Source: Pseudomonadota bacterium
GTDB taxonomy: Bacteria > Pseudomonadota > Gammaproteobacteria > JAKAQQ01
Reading direction: 5' to 3'
Length of the DNA stretch: 9,426 bases
Assembly (NCBI GenBank): GCA_021819635.1
Contig: JAKAQQ010000012.1
Span: forward strand, 1-9,426
Each line of letters starts with the position of its first letter. Position 1 is the stretch's first letter. The notes beneath the pieces are model-generated. The model ran no database searches. It saw only the letters and a list, made by a program, of their open reading frames with translations, and was not told where the DNA came from. The position numbers and the translations under genes are program-made. Below are positions 5,933 through 9,426 of this stretch, piece after piece.

Positions 5933-6709
5933 TCAGCGGTAAAGAAACGCGGTCATGAGATAGTCGCAGGAGAGGACAGCAAGCGAAGCGATGACCACAC
6001 TGCGGGTGGTGGCGCGTCCCAGCCCCTCGGCGGTCGGATCCGAGTGGTACCCCTCGTAGAGCGCGACCAGCGTGCACAGGATACCGAAGATGAGGGCCTT
6101 GATCTCACCGTTCAGGAAATCCTGACGAAAACGGACACTCTCACGCAGATTGGTCCAGAACACCCCGGAATCAAGCCCCATCAGGCGCACGCCGATCAGG
6201 TAGCCACCGAGGATTCCCACCGCCGAAAAGAGGGCGGTCAGAAGCGGCACGGAGAGAACACCGGCCAGGAAACGGGGGGCGACCACCCGTCGGACCGGAT
6301 CGACCGCCATGACCTCCATCGCCTTGAACTGTTCGGTGGCCCGCATGAGGCCGAGTTCGGAGGCGAGGGAGGTCCCGGCACGGCCGGCGTAGAGGAGCGC
6401 GGTCACCACCGGGCTCAGCTCGCGGAGAAGCGCGAGGGCGACGAGTCCCCCCAGCGCGCTCGTCGCGCCAAAGCGGGCCAAGGCGGTGTAGAACTGGAGT
6501 CCCATCACCATGCCGACGAAGAGACCGCCGACGAGGATGAGGCTCATGGAGACGGCGCCGACGACAAAAATTTGCTCGACGAGCGCCCGCGGACGGGCGA
6601 GGACGTGGGGAATCGCGCCCAGGATGCGGACAAAGAAGAGGCCGACCGCCCCGAGCGTGGACACGGCCTGGAAAGGCGAAGATCCGATTTGCGAGAGCGT
6701 CGTTTTCAT
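5933..6709 (-). CDS. mlaE: MlaE: permease of the phospholipid ABC transporter
   Basis: 258 aa from ATG 6709. It has the MlaE/YrbE family pattern: an amphipathic N-terminal helix, hydrophobic segments at about 50-75, 85-108, 148-175, 203-220 and 236-256, and the conserved core LLRELSPVVTALLYAGRAG (94-112) followed by ASELGLM, EQFKAMEVMAVDP and the downstream ALIFGILCTLVALYEGY. Two MlaE copies form the inner-membrane part of the complex with two MlaF and six MlaD. The start overlaps the mlaF stop (ATGA, 6706-6709) with a strong GGGGAGG (within 6711-6720) upstream, so the two are translationally coupled. The reading frame continues upstream inside mlaF, but that extension is not family-like. Confidence 0.95.
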   Translation of the reverse strand: MKTTLSQIGSSPFQAVSTLGAVGLFFVRILGAIPHVLARPRALVEQIFVVGAVSMSLILVGGLFVGMVMGLQFYTALARFGATSALGGLVALALLRELSPVVTALLYAGRAGTSLASELGLMRATEQFKAMEVMAVDPVRRVVAPRFLAGVLSVPLLTALFSAVGILGGYLIGVRLMGLDSGVFWTNLRESVRFRQDFLNGEIKALIFGILCTLVALYEGYHSDPTAEGLGRATTRSVVIASLAVLSCDYLMTAFLYR

Positions 6710-7536
6710 GCCGCCTCCCCAGCGAAGAGATCGTCCCAGAGGGGGCGGGCAGGGTAATGGAAGGGAACAGGGCCGTCGGCTTCTCCCTCGAGGAACTGGC
6801 GCACCCAGGGCGAAGACGCCGCCTGCGCACGGATCGATGCGCGGTCGCCCTGGGCAATGAGACGACCGTCGGCAAGAAGATAGAAGCAATCGGCAACGGT
6901 CAGCATTTCCTGGACGTCGTGGGAAACCACCACGCTCGTGAGTCCGAGGGTCCGATTGAGATCACGGATCAGGCGAAGGATAACCCCCATCGAGATGGGA
7001 TCCAGGCCCGTCAAGGGCTCGTCGTAGAGCACGAGCGCCGGATCCATGACGACCGCCCGGGCGAGGGCGGCGCGGCGGGCCATCCCCCCCGAGAGCTCGG
7101 AGGGGTAGAGATCGGCGGCCCCGCGCAACCCGACGGCTTCGAGCTTGAGGAGCACGATCACGCGAACGAGCTCCTCGGGCAACCGGGTGTGTTCGCGCAA
7201 CGGAAACGCCACGTTGTCGAAGACGCTCATGTCGGTGAAGAGCGCGCCCTCCTGGAACAGCATCCCCATGCGGCGGCGCAAGGCGAAAAGCCCTCCCCGA
7301 TCGAGAGCGGCCAGATCCTGCCCTTCGACGAGAACGCGTCCCCTTGAGGGCGCCAGCTCGCCGCTCAGGAGCCCGAGAAGAGAGGTCTTCCCGGTGCCGC
7401 TTGGTCCCATCACGGCGGTGATGCGTCCCCGGGGCACATCGAGATCGAGATCCCGCAGAACTTCCCGGCCGCCCCGCTCAAGGCTCGCGCCGAGCAGGCG
7501 AACCGCCGCGCCGTCGTCAGGGAAAGTCGGGGACAT
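6706..7536 (-). CDS. mlaF: MlaF: ATPase of the phospholipid ABC transporter
   Basis: 276 aa ABC ATPase with all motifs: Walker A GPSGTGKT (44-51), Q-loop Q95 in LFQEGALF, signature LSGGM (148-152), Walker B ALVLYDEP (167-174), D-loop GLDP and the switch His206. The C-terminal tail ADGPVPFHYPA at about 253-263 is characteristic of MlaF, where it reaches the partner ATPase and MlaB. It drives phospholipid movement by MlaE/MlaD at the inner membrane. The ATG at 7536 follows the aldolase stop by 18 bp and lacks a good Shine-Dalgarno, so re-initiation after the aldolase gene is possible. First of the five mla genes. Confidence 0.95.
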   Translation of the reverse strand: MSPTFPDDGAAVRLLGASLERGGREVLRDLDLDVPRGRITAVMGPSGTGKTSLLGLLSGELAPSRGRVLVEGQDLAALDRGGLFALRRRMGMLFQEGALFTDMSVFDNVAFPLREHTRLPEELVRVIVLLKLEAVGLRGAADLYPSELSGGMARRAALARAVVMDPALVLYDEPLTGLDPISMGVILRLIRDLNRTLGLTSVVVSHDVQEMLTVADCFYLLADGRLIAQGDRASIRAQAASSPWVRQFLEGEADGPVPFHYPARPLWDDLFAGEAA

Positions 7537-7554
7537 GAAGCGTCCGGGCTTTCG

Positions 7555-8580
7555 TCACGCCGCCGAGGTGTTGTCCGCCCCATCGTAGCGCCCCTGCGTC
7601 GCGAGCGCGTTGCACGCCGCACGGCGGGCGAACGCCGCCTGCGCACGTACAACGTTCTCGGTCCGCCCCGCCCACGCGCGCATGGCGTCCTCCTGGAGGG
7701 CACGGGCGAACGAAAAGCTCAGGCGCCAAGGGTGCGGTCCCAGGCGGTTCATCGCGTCCAGGTTGCGCGTGGCCTCCTCCGGGCTCTGCCCTCCGGAGAG
7801 AAACGCCACGGCCGGGACGGCCGCCGGGACGGCACGCCTCAGGACACCGAGCGTGCGCTCCGCGACGGTCTCGGGCGGGGAACGGCGAGGATGTTTCTTG
7901 CCGTCGACGACCATGTTGGGTTTGAGGATCATGGCCTCGAGACGAACGCGGTGACGGGCCAGCGCCGCGAAGACGGCGCGCAACGTCCGCTCGGTCACCC
8001 CGGCGCAGCGGTCGATGTCGTGATCCCCGTCCATGAGGACCTCGGGCTCCACGATCGGGACGAAGCCCTGCTCCTGAGCCAGCGCCGCGTAGCGGGCCAG
8101 GGCTTCGGCGTTGGCCTCAAGGGCCCCCGAGGTGGGCAGCCCCTCGGCGATGGCGATGACCGCGCGCCATTTGGTGAAACGGGCTCCCGCTTCGTGGTAG
8201 CGCGCCAGCCGTTCCCGAAGGCCGTCGAGACCCTCGGTCACCGTCTCGCCGGGATACCCGGCGAGGGGCTTCGCGCCCTTGTCGACCTTGATGCCCGGAA
8301 CGACGCTCTGGCGTTCAAGAACACGCACCATGGGGTCACCGTCGGCGGCCTTCTGGAAGAGGGTTTCTTCGTAGAGGATGACGCCGGCGATGGCCTCGGC
8401 GAAGCGGGGGGAGGTGAAGAGCAGGGTCCGGTAGTCCCGACGCGTCTCCTCGCTGCAGGAGATCCCGCAGGCCGTAAAACGCTTTTCGATGGTTCCGGTG
8501 CTCTCGTCCGCCGCCAGGATCCCGTGTCCCGGGCGCGTGAGATGGAAAGCAAGCTGGTCGAGATCGGTCGCCGCGGTCAC
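7555..8580 (-). CDS. Class I (Schiff-base) fructose-bisphosphate aldolase
   Basis: 341 aa. It splits fructose 1,6-bisphosphate into glyceraldehyde 3-phosphate and dihydroxyacetone phosphate (glycolysis, and the reverse in gluconeogenesis or carbon fixation), in the cytoplasm, without metal. It is the eukaryote-like class I type: GILAADESTGTIEKRF at 20-35, VPGIKVDKG at 94-102, VEPEVLMDGDHD at 177-188, the Schiff-base lysine K220 in ILKPNMV (218-224), and LSGGQSPEEAT at 261-271. I chose GTG 8580, with GGAGAA (8587-8592) 6 nt upstream. An in-frame GTG at 8616 is possible but lacks a ribosome site and adds non-family residues. The mla genes follow directly, so read-through into them is likely. 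Some proteobacteria carry this aldolase instead of, or beside, a class II enzyme. Confidence 0.95.
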   Translation of the reverse strand: MTAATDLDQLAFHLTRPGHGILAADESTGTIEKRFTACGISCSEETRRDYRTLLFTSPRFAEAIAGVILYEETLFQKAADGDPMVRVLERQSVVPGIKVDKGAKPLAGYPGETVTEGLDGLRERLARYHEAGARFTKWRAVIAIAEGLPTSGALEANAEALARYAALAQEQGFVPIVEPEVLMDGDHDIDRCAGVTERTLRAVFAALARHRVRLEAMILKPNMVVDGKKHPRRSPPETVAERTLGVLRRAVPAAVPAVAFLSGGQSPEEATRNLDAMNRLGPHPWRLSFSFARALQEDAMRAWAGRTENVVRAQAAFARRAACNALATQGRYDGADNTSAA

Positions 8581-8634
8581 CGTGGGTTCTCCGTCGTGTG
8601 TGGATCGGGGCCCCACACGGACCCCTCGCCGTTC

Positions 8635-8640
8635 ATGATA
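8635..8640 (-). promoter_or_regulatory. Possible -10 box of the aldolase-mla operon
   Basis: Read on the minus strand, TATCAT is a 5 of 6 match to TATAAT in the 109-bp gap between pilZ and the aldolase. No clear -35 is seen. Transcription would start near 8628, about 48 nt before the GTG at 8580. Just upstream lies a GC-rich hairpin (GGGCC, GTCC, GGCCC, at about 8668-8681) without a T-run. Confidence 0.3.
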
Positions 8641-8689
8641 CCCGAGTCCCCCGCCTCTTCTGCGGCCCGGGCCGGACGGCCCGTGTCCC

Positions 8690-9055
8690 TCAGAACGTCA
8701 GGGTTGGCTGGATCGAGGAGAGATTTCGCCCCAGCGTCTTGTCGATGAGGGACTTGGCCTGAACCCCTTCCTTGCCGGAAAAACGCAGCCCGACACCGCG
8801 ACGCCAGCGCCCGCCGCGAAGGCCGCCGTGAGCGCGCGGCGGCGCTTGAATCACCACCCAGATCACGTAACTGACGACGGAGAGTTCGTCGTGGTCCGGA
8901 ATCTTGAGGACGAGGAGACACTGCTCGCCGAGGGAGTACTCGTCCTCGGTGGGCACGAAGATCCCCCCTCCCTGCACGAAAGGCATGTACGACTGGTAGA
9001 GATCGGGCATCACGCTCGGAGGAGCGAACGTGATGATCCGCGGCATCGTGGGCAC
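8690..9055 (-). CDS. pilZ: PilZ: type IV pilus assembly protein (PilZ domain)
   Basis: 121 aa. It resembles the founding PilZ of type IV pilus biogenesis: SYMPFVQGGGIFVPTEDEYSLGEQ at 22-45 (family core PFVxGGGIFxPT) and GVGLRFS at 87-93, ending in a short C-terminal helix. The N-terminal RxxxR motif that binds cyclic di-GMP in many PilZ-domain proteins is absent, as is typical for this pilus-specific group, which acts through the pilus ATPase and FimX-like partners. I chose GTG 9055 because GGGAGG (9065-9070) lies 9 nt before it; ATG 9046 would put the site too far away. It follows holB by 116 bp, the arrangement known in Gammaproteobacteria. Confidence 0.9.
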   Translation of the reverse strand: MPTMPRIITFAPPSVMPDLYQSYMPFVQGGGIFVPTEDEYSLGEQCLLVLKIPDHDELSVVSYVIWVVIQAPPRAHGGLRGGRWRRGVGLRFSGKEGVQAKSLIDKTLGRNLSSIQPTLTF

Positions 9056-9171
9056 AACTTCAGACCTCCCAGGGCGCACCCCGTCCCCACGCGCTTGCCG
9101 GGGACAAGACGATTCTAGCGCGGCGCCTCGGGGCCGTCGCGTCGCGGACCGGGAATCCGGGGAGACCACCG

Positions 9172-9426
9172 TCAGGAAGAGAAGCCAGCCCTCGTCTGGG
9201 GTCGAGCGCCACCCCGGGCAGCCGGCCCCGGGTTCGCGCAAGAGAGCGCCAGCGCTTCCCAAGTCAGGGCCTCGTTAATCCCGGTGCCGGAAAGCCGCAC
9301 AAGCCGGCGGGTCTCGTCGTGCAACTCGAGGAGACGACGGGCGGGAAACGCCTGAAGGAAGCCGGCAAGGGCGGGCGGCACCGACAGGGGGGCCAGGCCG
9401 CAACGGGCGCTCAGGGCGGAACGAGA
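9172..9426 (-). CDS. holB: DNA polymerase III delta-prime subunit, C-terminal part
   Basis: The frame is open from the right edge to a stop at 9172-9174; only the last 84 codons are inside the window and the start lies outside it. The end of the protein (RRLLELHDETRRLVRLSGTGINEALTWEALALSCAN) fits the C-terminal helical domain of HolB, whose family pattern is a run of Leu/Arg-rich helix, then G-x-N, then a Leu-rich helix before the end. HolB is part of the clamp-loader complex that places the sliding clamp on DNA. The call is supported by the adjacent pilZ, which commonly follows holB. Sequence similarity alone in this short stretch would be only moderate evidence. Confidence 0.7.
   Translation of the reverse strand, partial: SRSALSARCGLAPLSVPPALAGFLQAFPARRLLELHDETRRLVRLSGTGINEALTWEALALSCANPGPAARGGARPQTRAGFSS

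Noticed and set aside
7732..8748. Plus-strand open frame of 338 codons opposite the aldolase
   Set aside because: It is the antisense of a complete class I aldolase, shows no recognisable domain, and is low-complexity.

Overview
The window looks like chromosomal DNA of a Gram-negative bacterium with high G+C. The likely source is a gammaproteobacterium or an acidithiobacillus-type relative. This rests on an Mla (maintenance of lipid asymmetry) operon, which implies an outer membrane; a type IV pilus pilZ gene directly behind the DNA polymerase III delta-prime gene (holB), an arrangement known from Gammaproteobacteria; and strongly G+C-rich codon use. The genus cannot be fixed from the sequence.

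Layout: Positions 1-430 hold no gene I can defend. Positions 431-1825 (minus) encode a winged-helix plus Fic-domain protein whose catalytic His is replaced by Gln. Its promoter region (1838-1907) carries four copies of a TAYGCGCAA element, the outer two forming a perfect 14-bp inverted repeat. Positions 1911-2282 are apparently non-coding apart from a strong small hairpin. Positions 2283-3320 (minus) encode a zinc-ribbon SAM-dependent methyltransferase. Divergent from it, 3517-4418 (plus) is a two-gene unit: a universal stress protein and a small MAPEG-family membrane protein.

Positions 4422-8580 (minus) hold, in transcription order, a class I fructose-bisphosphate aldolase and then mlaF, mlaE, mlaD, mlaC and mlaB. 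Spacings of 18 bp or less, or 4-bp overlaps, separate most of them, with 26 bp between mlaE and mlaD. The five Mla proteins form an inner-membrane ABC system that moves phospholipids between the outer and inner membranes: MlaF ATPase, MlaE permease, MlaD MCE ring, MlaC periplasmic carrier and MlaB STAS subunit. No mlaA is visible. Further right on the minus strand are pilZ (8690-9055) and the 3' end of holB (9172 to beyond the window edge).

Most of the window is ordinary housekeeping sequence. The part most worth attention is the Fic locus: a DNA-binding domain fused to a Fic fold with an altered active site, beneath a phased operator array. Its base composition is visibly lower in G+C than its surroundings, which suggests a horizontally acquired, self-regulated module.
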